A DNA stretch of 64,000 bases from Angiostrongylus vasorum (GCA_018806985.1 JADANN010000375.1:2170001-2234000); one strand, 5' to 3'; shown: positions 21,877-36,680, counted from the stretch's first letter. Notes: a model not told the origin generated them from the sequence alone. Program-made: numbers and translations.

Positions 21877-23424
21877 ACCTGATAAATCCGACATGATGCT
21901 TGAAAAAACTGGAAACAACAACGTAAAAACAGCTAGTTGCACTTTTCTTAAGCGATTCTCATTGGCCGTTCGTTTTGTTTATCTCATATAAAGACGTTGC
22001 GGCATTTGTTACATTGACGTTGACGTCGCATTTTCTCGCAATCTTCCAATTATATTTCCCTCTCCACCGATTGGTCAACACAAAACTGAGTTTATTTAAA
22101 AGGTTCACTAAAATTCTTTCAGGGTTAAGGGGCCTGCAATGACCCTAGGAAGGGATTTGTTTAAAGGAGACGCGGTATGACGGACAGCAATGCTTCGTCC
22201 TTCTTATGGTCGACGAATTTGAGAACGAATTCGATTTTTCCTGAACAATAAAGAACAAACTAAGAATATTGTTGTTATAGGTTCTCTTAATGGTTCATCG
22301 CATGGTCATGGGCAATGTGAAAGGAAGGTATTACTGTTGCAAACAATTCTCGTATTTTCGTGAAGTTCCATAAAATTGATGAACTATTCATCAAGTTTCC
22401 TTCGAATATTGGACTGTTTTATTCTCAAGATTCTGCGTGAAGCCTGAGCATTCCCCGTGTAATGGTCACTTAAGGACCATCATGAGCGCTTCGTTAACCA
22501 CGTCGTGTTGACACTACTGTGCTGGGCGATAATCTCGGTAAATTGTCATCGAATATCAACTTCAGTTAGGTGATTTGGTTGACATGACACGTTGACATTC
22601 CACAGGGCATACCAAAGTACAAGGCTGACACTCGCGTAAGCTTTCTCCTGTTTTTGCACGACACCGTAGATCGAGACTACATCAGTTTTACTACTTCATT
22701 TTCTACCTAATTGTCTAGATTCGCATGCTACACAATTTCCAGCCCGTTTTCCTTTCGGGTGGTTGCGCTGTGTCTGTATTTGCATTTGGTTACCAGTGAA
22801 AAACTTTTTTTTTCATACATTTCATTGAATATCCACGGAGTTGATTTTCTTCGGCACCCTGGTCTCCTTATCTATAACAGCGCTTCCTCACCTCATCCAA
22901 AAACAGTCCTTGGCATTTTTGGATTGGAAAGAGCTTTTCACAGATAGTTTTAATAAGAATTTGTCTACACCACATGGAATAGAGGTTTGGTAGACGCATG
23001 CCAGGGTCGAACCACCGACAGTGCACACATTACCACAAGAAAGCTCTAGCCACTGCAGTTTTCAAGCCGCAAAGCAGTATTTACGAGAAAATCATCCTCT
23101 TCAGAACTTTCTTAGTCTCGTAGACAAAGTTTAGTAGCGGTTGCTTTGCCCTCAATCTCTCGGTGATTCTTCCTTCTCACGAGAGCCAACGAGTTATGAT
23201 GAAAACGTTGTAATGCCTTAAGCGACCATATCAATGCAAGAAGAAGCAAGCTCGAAAAACATTCAATATCTTAATGAGTAGAGATGACAACAAAGTCTTA
23301 ACCTATAATGACTCAGAGTCTCTTTGCCAGAACAGTCCAACCGATGGCAGCAATTTTCCGGCCGCTGTTAACATTGATTGTTGACAGTTAGTAACATTTT
23401 TTCAATAACTGAAGTGCTTTATGG

Positions 23425-23605
23425 ATGACTTTTATCTGCTGCTCCTTTTTTTTCACTGTCAGGTATAATTTGAAATACAACCACAATGATGCCGAGATAT
23501 TTGCAAAACGTGGATCCCAAGTCAAATCGAACCGCGATTGCACTTTCCGTGGACTCACTTGTTACTAACGGGACCACTGAGGGTGCTCGTTCTACCTTTC
23601 TCTGG
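23425..23605 (-). mobile_element. SINE family D, decayed
   Basis: Body acaaccacaatgatgccgag and a head remnant with gttcgatttgac. Confidence 0.65.
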
Positions 23606-23719
23606 AGCAGTCCTTTTGCCCTAATGGTGGCAATCACCAATCACTTATCAAAAGGAATGATCTGTGAACTACAATTTTCTGTTAAACCCAGTCAAGCTAA
23701 AGGTATAGTTGAAATCACA

Positions 23720-23805
23720 GTGTATAACTTTTCACCCACTGCGCTTTATTTTCACGGCAGAGTATTATGTGAAATAAAAACCACGATGATTTTCATTGTG
23801 GTTAA
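23720..23805 (-). mobile_element. SINE family D, tail fragment
   Basis: cactgcgctttattttcacg, agagtattatgtgaaataaa. Confidence 0.5.
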
Positions 23806-24334
23806 AGTGTCTTAGTTATGCCACGTAATCTATTAAACTGAATATGGACGCCATAGTGTCAATTCGGCCACTTGATGCTAACCTCTATGGAGATATGGTG
23901 CCCATACGTGCGGAGCGTTATGCGTTAAGCCACAACCGAACTCAGACGAATGTGTTCCATCCGTGTGACCACTGCAGAACATGAAGACCAGCTGCAGAAT
24001 CGTAAGAACATTGCTGGTCATAAAATGTAGGATCAGTTATTTAAATAGACGCAAATTTCATGAGCTTGTAATCAGGACCATAGTGAATTTGTGGCTTTCA
24101 AAGTCGTCCTAAGTGACCACCTGGAGCAAGACATCGTGAGTCCCTGATATTCTTGTGGCAGGAGTTTCTATGTTCTTCGGAATAAAATCAACAAACTGAT
24201 GAAGCAAATATGATCTCGTTACCAGGAACTTTCTGAAAAGTGCAGAGAAATGGGTTTTTTTTTACAAAGCGGTCAACAGTGGAGCGATATAACATAAAGC
24301 AATCTAAGTCAACACCAAAATAGTTATTTACATT

Positions 24335-24359
24335 GTATATATGTATATATATATATATG

Positions 24360-24394
<35 letters not shown>

Positions 24395-24419
24395 GTATAT
24401 ATAAGCGTGTATGTATATA

Positions 24420-24454
<35 letters not shown>

Positions 24455-24463
24455 GTATATACG
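24335..24463. repeat. (TA)n microsatellite with TATG/TACG interruptions
   Basis: About 130 bp of alternating TA, self-complementary and able to extrude as a hairpin. Confidence 0.97.
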
Positions 24464-24961
24464 GTTGAGTATTACTGTTTTTGTGCAAGCTTTACAAATC
24501 AATAAAGCTAATCTAAATCACAGACACTGTAAGAGCAAATAAAGACGCCGTTAGCACAAATCGACTACACACAATGTGATTAAATCGACGAGAAAACGTA
24601 GGATAACAATGTTATTTGTTTTGAAGCTTCTAAGGAGCAAAAAGTAGTCCTTGAGCATTTAAAATCCAAACAATATCGTGTTATATATCTATAATACAAT
24701 ACTTAAATTGGCTTAAAGACAGCATAGGAGCTCTCTATGGCAGAGTTCTTTCCAATCATAGACGAAAACATGAAGTGTTAACTTATCAAAATGATCTTGT
24801 CAGACTTCTAGTCAATTCAGAGTAGTCGATTTGTCGTCACATTAAGGTGCACGTCGTATTTTCGTGGCAGGACCGTGCTTCGCGTCTCAAGATGGGATGT
24901 TAACGGTCAGCGGCATTTTGTTTCATTCAATTTTTTTCTTTCTGCATAAATGATAGAATAC

Positions 24962-25291
24962 TCAAGACATCTGAATCTGTAACACTTTCTCCTCAACAAG
25001 TTTGATGATGTTCTGATTGGCGTCAGCACGTTTTGGAGATTCTGATGACTTTTTCGTGTTCGTCACAACGTCAGCTTCGATAGATTTTGATGTCGGCTTA
25101 GCATCGATGAATTCAGAAGCGACTTCGGAATTCGTAGAGTGTTCCAGTTTTGGCCCCGCCTCAGGCGTGGCCGTTTTTGTTTCATTCGAAGCTTTTCGTT
25201 TTTGTTGTCGTTCTTTTCGTTCGAGTTGCTCCACTTTGTTCACCAATCTTCGCAACAGCCTTTTGATCTCGTACTTATCGGCGGTGCGACT
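24962..25291 (-). CDS. CCDC9-like terminal exon (C-terminal coiled coil)
   Basis: The 330 nt follow the acceptor tgtcattacag and end in TGA. It opens SRTADKYEIKRLLRRLVNKV, then EQLERKERQQKRKASNETK, and continues as an acidic, Ser-rich tail ending LVEEKVLQIQMS. It is clearly coding. Its link to exon 6 across 4.9 kb of SINE-rich intron is inference; it could belong to a separate gene. Confidence 0.6.
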   Translation of the reverse strand, partial: SRTADKYEIKRLLRRLVNKVEQLERKERQQKRKASNETKTATPEAGPKLEHSTNSEVASEFIDAKPTSKSIEADVVTNTKKSSESPKRADANQNIIKLVEEKVLQIQMS

Positions 25292-28090
25292 CTGTAATGA
25301 CAAAGGATGAAAGTAGTTGGATCTATTGGTTGTATTTAGTAATATCAAGCATTGAACTACAACTTCAAAAGTAAGATGGTTCACGAAAAATTAAACTTTT
25401 CTTGATCTACGACCTTGAAGATGACAAAGATGATAAAAGACAAAAAATGATAACAGCATAACAACTGCCTCCTTTCAACGGTTTACCACATCATCGTGGC
25501 TGAGAGGTGTTCGTGGTTGTCGGGCTGCGATGTACAGCAGGGAGATTAATTCCCCCGGCAGGGTCTCCTAGCTGAGAAGGAGTCCGGTGTTTCCACCAGG
25601 AAGCCCAGCTAAGCGTGAACCAGTACCAGGATCCACCATCCTCCTGGTAAAAAATTAGTCGCACGATGGCAAATCTCCCTCTGATCCACAAGGACGGCGG
25701 CTGCCTGTGGTGTTGACGACCTGGGGCAGACTTTGGCCGGGCTGACTTCGAGACTCCGGCGAAAGGCAACCAGAATGGCTAAACCAGCAAAGCTCCAGTA
25801 AGTGGAGAATGTGCTGAGGTCCACACAACTAACGAGGACGGGCCGTCCAAGCATCCAATTAAACAAGTATAACAACTGTCCTATGTTCCTTTTAAATGAA
25901 AAAAACGACCAATTTTACCAAAATTGTAGTCGTCAACTGAGCAGCTTTTCAAATTCGTTCGAGAAATGTCAAATTTAAATTTATTAATTACATTATAAAA
26001 CAGGAAATTAGAAGAACTAAGAATGATATCTGCAGGGTGGTGCTGATTAGACCAGAAATTCAACTATTATGCAGCAAATGGTTATTTTAATTATTTTAGA
26101 ATTATTACAAATCATTACAAATAATTATTGTAGCCACTTTCAAATTATTGTCGTTTCTCACATTCAGTTATATCCATTATATTATGTGATGGAGGAGCGA
26201 AAAGCGCAATGGTAGAAGTGACATCTAGTAGACATACGAACGCAGGTTGATTCCACCCAGTGTAATCAAGCCTCCCATCTCTTTGGTGTCTGCAAATTGG
26301 CTCTGGACTTGACTGGAAAAGCCCACTTCGATCAACAAAGGTTGGAATGGAGCGTCCGTGGTGAAGATCTGGGAACTTTTTTAGCACAGCTGTCCCCGCG
26401 GCTTGCACGGAAGGATTCGCTTGACCTATTATGAAGATGACAGAGTTCTCAAGTTGCAGACGAGCCAACACGTAAATACGAAGACTTTTGAGGATTAACG
26501 ATGTAAGACAACGAACTAAAAGGAAGAAATTCTAGAATCTGTATGAAATAGCTTCATATAAATGAAAAGAATGAATGAAATCTCATTCGATAAGTCGTTG
26601 TGCTCCACTATTGGTTACAACGCTACTGTTAAAAGTCGAGATGGTAAACTAAGAGCTAAGGAAAGAAAGTCTAAGATGTATTTACCTTCCAGTAGGTAAA
26701 GTTCTTACTTCTGCTACACTGAATATGGTTAATACCAATAATGCATGGTTGCGAACGTAGATGTATGCGTCTCCCCCACTTGCTAATTTCTAATTGGGAC
26801 AGGTTCTGCTAATTTGTTAGACCGAGGAACTTTAATAGCCAGTGAAGAAAAAAGACGTTGCCTTTTTTATTGTTTGCCGCACTTCTCCCTTTTTGCATCA
26901 TATAACAGCCAATGGTTCTCTGTCACATTGTGGGTAGAGGGTGTTAAGACCTGTCGAAATGCGATGTACAACAATAATTTATCCCATCAGAAAGGCTGCT
27001 CATGCTGAAAAAAGTATGCGAAATTTTTATCTGGAAGTCAATCCAATAATGAACCTGAACTACGGTAGAATCGAGTAGACCGAACATGGCCACTTCTAAG
27101 CTAGGAACACAATTGGTAAAAGTCATACAAGAACTGTCTTGCTCTCGTGTCCATTGATTAGTAGGAATCCACTGAACAGTGCTCTTCCGTGACAAGGGTT
27201 GATGATAATTTACTGAAGACCGCCCGACTTAGTCAATCACTAGCTGAATTACGGTCTTCATAGGTGATATCAATCTAGGAGATTGCAAAAAACACGACAA
27301 ATAGTAAGTCTCTGCCGTGAGTGCATTCTTTGACACCCAGAAAGGTTTCCAAACTTCTCCAGATAAATCTGCAGGAGATAAACTCAAGCTCTATCAAATG
27401 AGCTTCACATTTTGCAGAATTGAAGCTTCTAGGTGAATTCTAAATGCAAAGTCAAAAATGGAAAGTTTATAGCATATTTACACGACTTCGATCTGTTATA
27501 ACGTCGTGTTCCTCAGATGTCTCGTCGCAGTAAACTGTAGAGCTTCAGTCTAAATAGAATCACTATCACTGAGAACGATTTTGAACTTTTTTCAGACAAA
27601 AGCCGTTCTATGATTAAACTGTTAATATTCCTCACATAAGGTGAGAAGTCTTCACGCAAACGCAAACAGCATCCTCATTCGAAAATGTTGCTACTTCACT
27701 TCAGCCGAGTTATCTTTGAAGCTGAACGGTCCCACACAACATGTATGCGTAAATACACACATATATATATATATATATATATATCTTAGATATAAAAGGA
27801 TAACAAGGATAAAGCTCTCGGCGTTGACCAATCTCTGAGAGATGCGCCATGCATTCCACATCATTAAGCATCGTTGGAGGTGATTGAATGCATCTCTGGC
27901 CTTTACAATGACTCTGCGGTAGCCTACCGATGTATCGAGCCAGTACTCCTATCCTCCCAAACAAGTCTGCTACCAAATTGCCGACTCCGGAGGGATGGAA
28001 GGCTTGGTGAGCCGTAGGAGCTGGGATCGGTCCCATGTGTGCGTGGGAGAGCACCCCCGACTAGTGCGCCACACGCGCCCAGACTTATAC

Positions 28091-28127
<37 letters not shown>

Positions 28128-29151
28128 TATTAGTACATATATGAAGAGAGAGAGCGAGACAGAGAGAGAGAGAAAAAGAGAGGCGGGGATGACGTAGTGG
28201 CTAGTGATGCCGTCGATCAGGAACCAAAAGGCATTAATTCCATTCCAGGCTTAACGCTCTACTCCAATCCACGTGGAAACGCCGTTGTCCGGACATTTCC
28301 AAGATTGCAACCGGAATTAACTCGGCCAGCATTCTAGGACATTCATAAAGAAGGCTAAATCTTCAACCAGCAGCCGAAACAGGCGAAATGTTCGAAGATC
28401 TTCGTGGACGATGAGTGACAGAAAAACGAATCGAATTCAAGAAGTGCTGTCGTCCACAGAGTAGACGTGATGATGGGTCATGTTAAAAAAAATTGTACAT
28501 ATGTAAGGAGAAGGTGGCGCAGTGGTTGTGGTGTTGACCACGACGGTACTGGTTCTATCCCGCCTAGGGCTCACCAAGCCACTCATCCATCTGCAGTCGG
28601 GAAATTGGCACCAGACTTGCCTAAGAAAATTCCTTCTCTGCAATTCGATTGAGAATAGCCTAGCTCGTCTATTCCAGGAGCCCAGGGATAATCTTCTTCA
28701 GAAGCATTCCACAACATTCATGACGAAAAGTGGAATTCCCACAGAAGCGGCAGAATCCTCACGTAAAAACTCGAGGTCATTCGTAGACACCTGATGCGAG
28801 GGAAATGAATCGAATGCAGGAAGTGCTGGGATTCGTACAGTAAATGTGGAAGACGGATTGTGTAAATCATATATAAAAGGATAAAGCTCTCGGCGTTGAT
28901 CAATCCCTGAGGGTTGCGCCATGATTGAATGCATATCTGGCCTTTGCAATGACTCACGAGGCCGATGTATCGAGCCAGTGCTACTATCCTCCCAGACAAG
29001 TCTGGTACCAGTTTGCCGACGCCGGAAGGATGGAAGGCTTGGTGAGCCATGTGCGCGGGGATCGATTCCCCGTGTCTTTCGCAGTGGCGCCTCCAACCAC
29101 TACGCCACGTGCGCCCTCTGTAAATTATATATAATATATATAATATATATA

Positions 29152-29182
<31 letters not shown>

Positions 29183-32100
29183 TTACACATCTTTGTTGTC
29201 TGAATCTTGTCCTGCTGACCATAATTAAGCAAGCAATCCAATGTCTGAGTAGGGCATATGTTTAATTTTCTCGTAGTCCACGCATAACTTCGACATGTTT
29301 TGAAGAATGAAATAAAAAACAATACTCAAAAAATTGTAATAAAAAAAGCACTTGAAAAACACTCTGTACCATGGACTACGCAAGCACCACTTTATAACTT
29401 TCTTTTCTTTAACCTACAATTATGATGTATGATCAGTGAAAACACTTCCCAGGATCGACTTTCTATTAACCTCGGCATTGGAATATGAACGCGTCGTTTT
29501 CTTGTTCAGCAATCGCGAGGTTGTTAAACAGCATACATTTACTTCCATAGAAAAACACAATACAATACAACAGTAGCTGACGTTTCGGCAGTATCACCTT
29601 CTTCAGAGCCACTTTTTACGTGACTTCCAATGAGGAAGATTAAAACAGCTGATTAAACACTGGACCTCACTGGTTGCACAGGCCCCAGCAAAAATCTCTA
29701 CATTTTTGGAGTTTTTCTAGTCCAGCCATTGTGGTTTCCTAGAGTTCCGATGTCACCCTGGTCAAAGTCTGCCCAATTCGTCACCACCACATACGGTAGC
29801 AGCCCTTGTGGATCAAAGGGAGATTTGTCACCATGCGACTAATTTGATACCAGGACGGCGGTGGATCCTGGTATTTGTTTACTCTTAGGTAGGCTTCCCG
29901 ATGGAAACGACGGTCTTGTTTTTTAGCTTGGGAGACCCTCCCAAGGGATTAGTCTCCCCGCTGTACATCGGGAGCCATATTATATGTACATATTTTTACT
30001 ACCCAGGAACACCTCACAGCCGCGATGAGGCGGTAAACCGTTGTAAGCACTGTCTTTAATAACTTAAATAAAATTACTCATAAGTGAAAAATCATCAGAT
30101 TAGTAAAAAATACTATGCAATATTTTGTAGACAAAAAACGGAAAACGAGTCAACAATGAGAAGAGCAAGAGAACTCGTCCACCTGTTTTTGATTTGTTGC
30201 GCTCTTTTTCGTCGAATCACCTTTGTTTGTGGAAGTTCGCGCACCTTTTCGTGTGTTTCTAGGCTGCGTCGATTGTGCCGTTTGATCTTTCAGAGTGTTC
30301 TGAAATTATTTTCTACAAACAGTGTAGAATGGCAGTTGTCCTTAAAAAAGTTAGTAGCTAAATCCCATTGTTCTATTGGGTCTGCAATGCATACTGGATC
30401 TATGTTCGCGCTCAAAAATCACCCGGCCCCCCTAGATGAGATTGGCCAAGTGCTAGCATAGTTGTCTGGGAGGACAACAACACTTGGAACATAGGTAAGA
30501 GCCCCCCAATTTATTGAATACGCAAGACATCACCTCTGCGATGATATGATTGGAATCAATCCACTTTACGGCGCATCTTTAAAGGATAGATCAGGGCCGA
30601 AAGCGTTCTTCTTTACCCATTATTGGTTTAAAAAAAATTCTAGCTTCAGTGAATGTGTGGAATAATAAGAACAAGTAGAACACCAGCAATATTTTGGAAT
30701 AACGTTCAGAAAAAAAATTGTAGAAGGCAGTAAGCTAAAAGTTAACATTATGTGAATTATAACCACAACGATGCTGAGATGTTCGCAAAACTTGGACCCC
30801 GCTGACGGATGGTTGCTGATAGCAGCGTTAGGTAGAAAAGTAGCTGAGAGAAACACATAGCAAGGGCGTAGGTGGCGCAGTGTGTAGTGCACAAGCCCCC
30901 GGAAAGGGAAATCGTGGTTCGATCTAGCCCGGAGCGCAAGTTTTGCGAATATCTCAGAATCGTTATGCTTGTAATTTACATAATGTTGACTTTTATTTAT
31001 TGCCTACCACATTTTTTTCATAGCAAGGTATTATGTGAAGTACAACCACAATGCTGCTGAGATATTTGCAAAACTCTAGAACGTAGGTGTCTGCGGTGGG
31101 GATCGAATATGCTATTACTCATTCTGCTGGCCAACGCGTTCACCACTACACCATGCGGGTCTTTCTTTTCGGCCTTTCTTTCAGCAAGCTTCCCTATGGC
31201 GTGCTCGCTCTCTACACCAGACACCTGCTCTCTGGAGCCTTGCAACTATCTCAACACCATTGTAGTTGCATTTCACATAATAACTGCATAGTTGGGAAGT
31301 AGTTGAAAGCAGGCCAACAAACACGTCTCTGTTTTCGCGGGCACAGCTTCTTTTCCAAATACGACCAAATCTCAGGAGGGATGATGAATAAACGATAAAT
31401 AGCTAATATTATGCTAACATTAGTAGGCATTCACCTCGTTCTTCATTTTAACGTTCACCTTGAGCTCGCCGTTAGAAGTCGTCGTGGCACGACGATTTTG
31501 CTGAGCACGAGCACCACCATTGCCACGCCCACGTCGGCTGGACGAGTTTGGCTCAAATGGCAGACCGCTTACTCGTCCCTCCAGACGACTACCTTTCGTC
31601 ACCTGAAATTATTCGCGCAATGTGTCCTATTTCCACTACTTTAATTTTTCACACTCTTTCTTTTCTACGCAGTTTTTCTAATTGATTATTGAATCATTTG
31701 AAGAATTTGGCTTCACTTATCAGGATTTTATGGTGACTTTACTGAACTGCTCCTCATTTGTCGATGTCCTTTTCTCCTGTTGTTATTATCATCCCGATGA
31801 TTCGCGGAAGGAGTGTTAGTGAACGTGGGACTTCAGCCTCTCTGATAAGAGTTTATTCCAAAGCAGTGGGACTTTCACCCGAGGACGAAATTTGATACCT
31901 TTATTCAGAAGGCAACGATAAGAGCAAGCCGATACCAGGTATCATTGTTATCTTATCATTAACTGGTGACTACCTGACAAGTTCTGATGATCTGGGAAAA
32001 TCTAAGCAGGGCTTTTGAAAGTCTAACAGAAGAAAACCTACTCCAACAAGTAAATCATCGGTCAAATGGAAGTGGTTCTGGGCTCGTTAGGTTTTTCGAG

Positions 32101-35100
32101 ACTGGTGAAGAGGGTGATTACTACTTACTTGATACTTAAACGGGCCCCTTCTCACTAGTCGCGCGAGCCCAGCATAATCACCATTTTTTCGGAAATTTGC
32201 TGGTTAAGCCATTGTGGTTTCCTGGAATCTCGAGGACAGCCTGGCCAAAGTCTGCTCCAGGTCGTCACCACGCCAGGCAGTCGCAGCCCTCGTGGATCAG
32301 AGGGAGATTTGCCGCCATTTCAACTTTAGTACCAGGATCGTGGTGCATCCTGGTATTGGTTTACTCTTAGCTAGGTTTCCTGATGGAAACGCCGGACTGC
32401 TTCTCAGCTTGGGAGACTCTGCCGAGTGGACGAATCCCCCTGCTGCACATTGCAGTCCAACACCCAGTAACACCTCCCAGCCACGATGAGGCGGTAAACC
32501 GTTGGGAGGGAAGAGGGGGATTAAAGTGTATAAATATTAATGCGTCGTTAATTGCTTCTCCAAAAACTTAATCACATTGAAAAAGGTGACACAAGTACCA
32601 AGAACATAGTCTGTTTTCAACAACAATTGGTCTTTAGAAATGACAATGAAAATCAATAATGACACAGAAAACAGAGTAGGCTCGTGAGTGATGAACCTGT
32701 GGGGTGACGGTGTTTTCGCTCGTACTACGAGATGTCGTTCGAAATTTCTGCCCACCACGTTGACCGCGCTGAGCACCTCTTTGATGACTACCTCCTCGTC
32801 CTAGTGGTTTTCGTCGGACCTCCATGGATGGCACATTCTCACGCCATGTTTCTGCACTGAAATTTGCATTAGGAAAAATTCATGATTTTCATTTTTCTGG
32901 ACGCCTGTAGAATAGTTGTTAGAGATTCTCTCCTATACATCGGTAGTCATTGGTTCGATCCTACGCTATCAGTCAACCCATCCTCCATCACAATGAGGTT
33001 GGCGAATTAGTACCAGTATGGTGGAAACATTGAGCTGATTTACTTAGTAGTTCGTGGAACTCTAGATCTGATTTATCGCTAGGCTCTCGTAAGCCAGGTT
33101 TGGCGCACCCCTAAGGAATTAATTGGATCAGAATAATTCTTTCTTTATCCTACTTACGGATAAATATATGTTGAATGGTTCTCTCACTCCCAAATATTAT
33201 TGCGAATAAAAACATGGATAGCAAAATTAGTAAAACAATATTTCAGTAATGTTGTCGGTTGAACGATTCCACAAGTGGTGGGATCATAATGGAGTGTTTT
33301 CGATCTAAGGAGGAAGTCTTTGTAAGCCTTTCTTTGACTGGTTCATTGACGCCAATGCACATATTCAGGAGAAGGACTGGGTGAAGCACAATGAAAAATC
33401 GATGTACTCGTTCGGAACCGCTGGTAGTTTCGAAATATGAGCTAGCTGCATCGGGAAACATCTGATTGATTTATCGGTTTGACTAAAACTGCTTACCGGT
33501 TATCGTTTTGCTGGTAAGTGGATGGATGATTGTTCAGAGTCGCTGACCACAATAAACCTCATGTCAACTTCAAAAGAAGCTGACAAGTGATCGGCAAATA
33601 CCCACAGTCTACAAGGTAGGACCTGCGAAGTACGCCATGGGTACTACTGCATCAAAAACGGTAAAAAAGGATACCGCACAGAAATTGTTATGTTCACGAA
33701 ATCCGTTAAGCGAGCGGAAGCCACTAGCTGGTTTTGAAATACGACATTCACGAATGGAAAATTTAATGTTGCCCATTAATGTTACACAATGATTAGCGAG
33801 GTTAAAAAGTGCAACAGGTGATACGAGTGACACATGTGACTGAACTAGAACTGGATGGATGAAAACCCCGATTCCGACTTCAAGCTGCTAATTCTTCCGT
33901 TTTTTCAACTTGTATGATCGGTAATCACAATATGTGCAGGTCTCAGCATTTCTTTCTTTAGACTCGTTGGCTTGCATAAGTCATCCACGAAGATCATTGA
34001 ATTTCGCGTGAGTTCAGATGCCAAATGAGGACTTTCTCTTCTTCATGAATGTTGTGGATGCTGGTCGTACTGATTCATCCGGGAATCCTAAGATAACTCT
34101 AATAGGGCGTTCCTAGTTCTATACTAAAGATATTCGTCACCTTTTGTGGATCGGAGGCAGCTTTTTCCACACAAGGCTGGAGGCATCAATTGGCCCAGAG
34201 TAGTAAGAGCTTGGTTGATGTAGGGGTTCGAAACCGCTAGCACGAGTGCACTGCATGGTATTTCTAATCATTACGCTTCCTCCAGCAATGCGTTATTGGT
34301 TAAATTAAAATGTAATGACTGAAGGCTGTGGCGGGTAGCGCACTGGTAGTGACGAGGTTCATCACAAATACGGTGGTGGTTCGATCCCTCACCGAGCTCA
34401 CTATGCCTGTTATACCTTTTAGGTCGGGAAATTATATCGGACTATTGCACGGGAACAGTTAACGGCCTGCTTTACAGGTGGGAACGCTGTATCACGTCTA
34501 GCCCAGGGAAAATCGAGTAGACCAGCATCCAAAGACATTCATCAAGAAGACAACAATCCTGAAGCAGTAGCCGAAGCCGCACGTGAAAAGATGGAAGACC
34601 ATTGTAGATGATGGATGCGAGGAAACGAATCGAGAAGTGGGAAGTGCTGGGACCCGCAAAATAGATGTGAGGACGGGTCGTGTAATAAAATACAAACCAT
34701 AATATCCAAATAATGTACGACGCCGTAGAATAGAGGAATACATTGCCGATAAGAAAAGTGATCGGGGAAGGAAAAAATACTTGATGTTAGTGAATAAAAC
34801 TACATTTTATAATGTAATGAATAAAAAGGCAGTGTTGAAGAAAGTCGAAGAAGCCGTCATAAGTGGATTTCAAACTGCTTACGGCGTTTTCCCCCTGTCC
34901 CATTCTCGATCCCATTCTCCTTTCGTTGTTTTCGTTGTAACTGATGCGATTGGAGAAGCCTAAAATGTGTCCATGATTTCTAGTAGAGTAAAAAATTTCT
35001 TTGTAAGTAACTCGAATTCTCCAAAATTGCCGTCTAAGGCCATGTGCATCGATCCGGATTCATAAATGGCCTTAAATAATCCATACATACAACTTTAAAC

Positions 35101-36599
35101 AAATATGTCCCAGATAATAATAGCGTTTATCAAACGGAATAACTCAGCGCGACTTTACATAGGCGCGATAATATCCCCAAAGGGATCGTTAGGGTGTTTA
35201 GCACCAAGAAGATTTAGTTTATTCCAATATTTTTCGAGAATAGGTTTTTTAATAAAACTAAAGGAAAATTCTTCAGTTCATAAAACCGTGCATGCTCTTA
35301 AAACGATAGTGTAAAATCTCTTCTACTGTCTACTCCAGGTCTACCATGTCACAAGGTTCTCAAGCACTTCAGTTATGGAAAAATTATTAGCAGTTGTTGA
35401 AAAATCAGCGTTGCCACGAGCATCTCCTTCGTTTCACAGACTAGCCAATAACTTTAGAAAACAATGTATTTAGTCAAAACAAAAAAAACTACACCAACCT
35501 TTAATGGTTTTCTCAGTAGTTCATCAGAGTGGATCGCTAGCTCAGCGTCGATCTCCTAAAAATCGGTGTCTTTAACTAAAACTAATAGAAAAATCGAGAA
35601 AAGTATTACAGCAAGGCCTTAGGGCTCCAAACACTTTTGAATGTTTATCTAAGAAAGCAGTGCTTTCTTTCTACTAAGAACGAAAACTTACTCAAGGAAA
35701 TGCTTTAGGCAATGCCGTTGTGTCTTTCCCATGAATTCCCGAAATCAAAGAAAGTGGAATAGGAATTATCCGATTACTTGTAAAAGAACTGTTTATTAGA
35801 TATTTTTTAAAAAATTTGCTTCCATTCCTATCCAACACCGACGAATGTCGATAGGTGTGGTTAAGTCGGCCAACGGTTGACGTCGCCGCAACGGCCGCGG
35901 TCGAGCGCATCTGCCTTCTCATTGTACATTGTCATTAATACAGTGAATCATACGAGTGATCGAGTGGTACAGTAGCCGACAGAAATCAACTACTATGACG
36001 AAATTCCGGAAAAGTGCTAAAATCGAGAAATTCTTTTCCATAAACAGTAATGGTCAAAGGAAATCGTGTTGAATCGGTATGATCCATAGAGGGCGACACT
36101 TTTCCCAAAAAGAGTAGTGGAGGCAGTAGTGACTGGTGGAACTCCTACACAATATGGTATGGCTCGTAAAGTTAGACATTTTCGTATCAATGGAGTCAAA
36201 CGGGTACACAGTTGAAAATTAGCATCCACTGTTCAACAGCGCAGAACGCCGCAAAGCGATGATCACCGGATTCTTTCTGTCTTCTAGTGGATTCATATAT
36301 GAGAAAGATAGTGCTATAAAAAAAATGTTTCACATTTGGAATGCGTGTAGCGTAGTGTTTAACTATCTTTTGCAATACACGTGTGGCTGATGAATCGATC
36401 CTGCACTCCGGGTAAATCCACCCTGGTAAGAGGTCCGCAACGTAGAACCACATCTCTCCTTAAGGGCACTGTAAACGCCTAAGATCCATTCAGCCGCTTT
36501 CCATATGGCCAATCGGAGTTGTACACATGCTACATGCGATAACCCCTATGGGCTTGATCAGTGCCGAAGGTTCTATCGCTTCACGGTCTATTAAATATC

Positions 36600-36680
<81 letters not shown>

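Larger units (their letters stand above)
21880..24330. other. Intergenic with SINE D and head-only SINE remnants
   Basis: Apart from the family D pieces, a tRNA-like head remnant at about 22980-23060 is the only recognisable item. Confidence 0.45.

Noticed and set aside
26145..26471. 108-codon minus frame
   Set aside because: Half of it overlaps a SINE A fragment; the rest has no acceptor and no family match.
30868..30935. tRNA-like sequences with A and B boxes here and in many other places
   Set aside because: They are SINE heads with mismatched stems and no intact cloverleaf; no genuine tRNA gene was identified.
33243..33461. 72-codon minus frame with a hydrophobic stretch
   Set aside because: No convincing splice sites and no phase-compatible role in the CCDC9-like gene.
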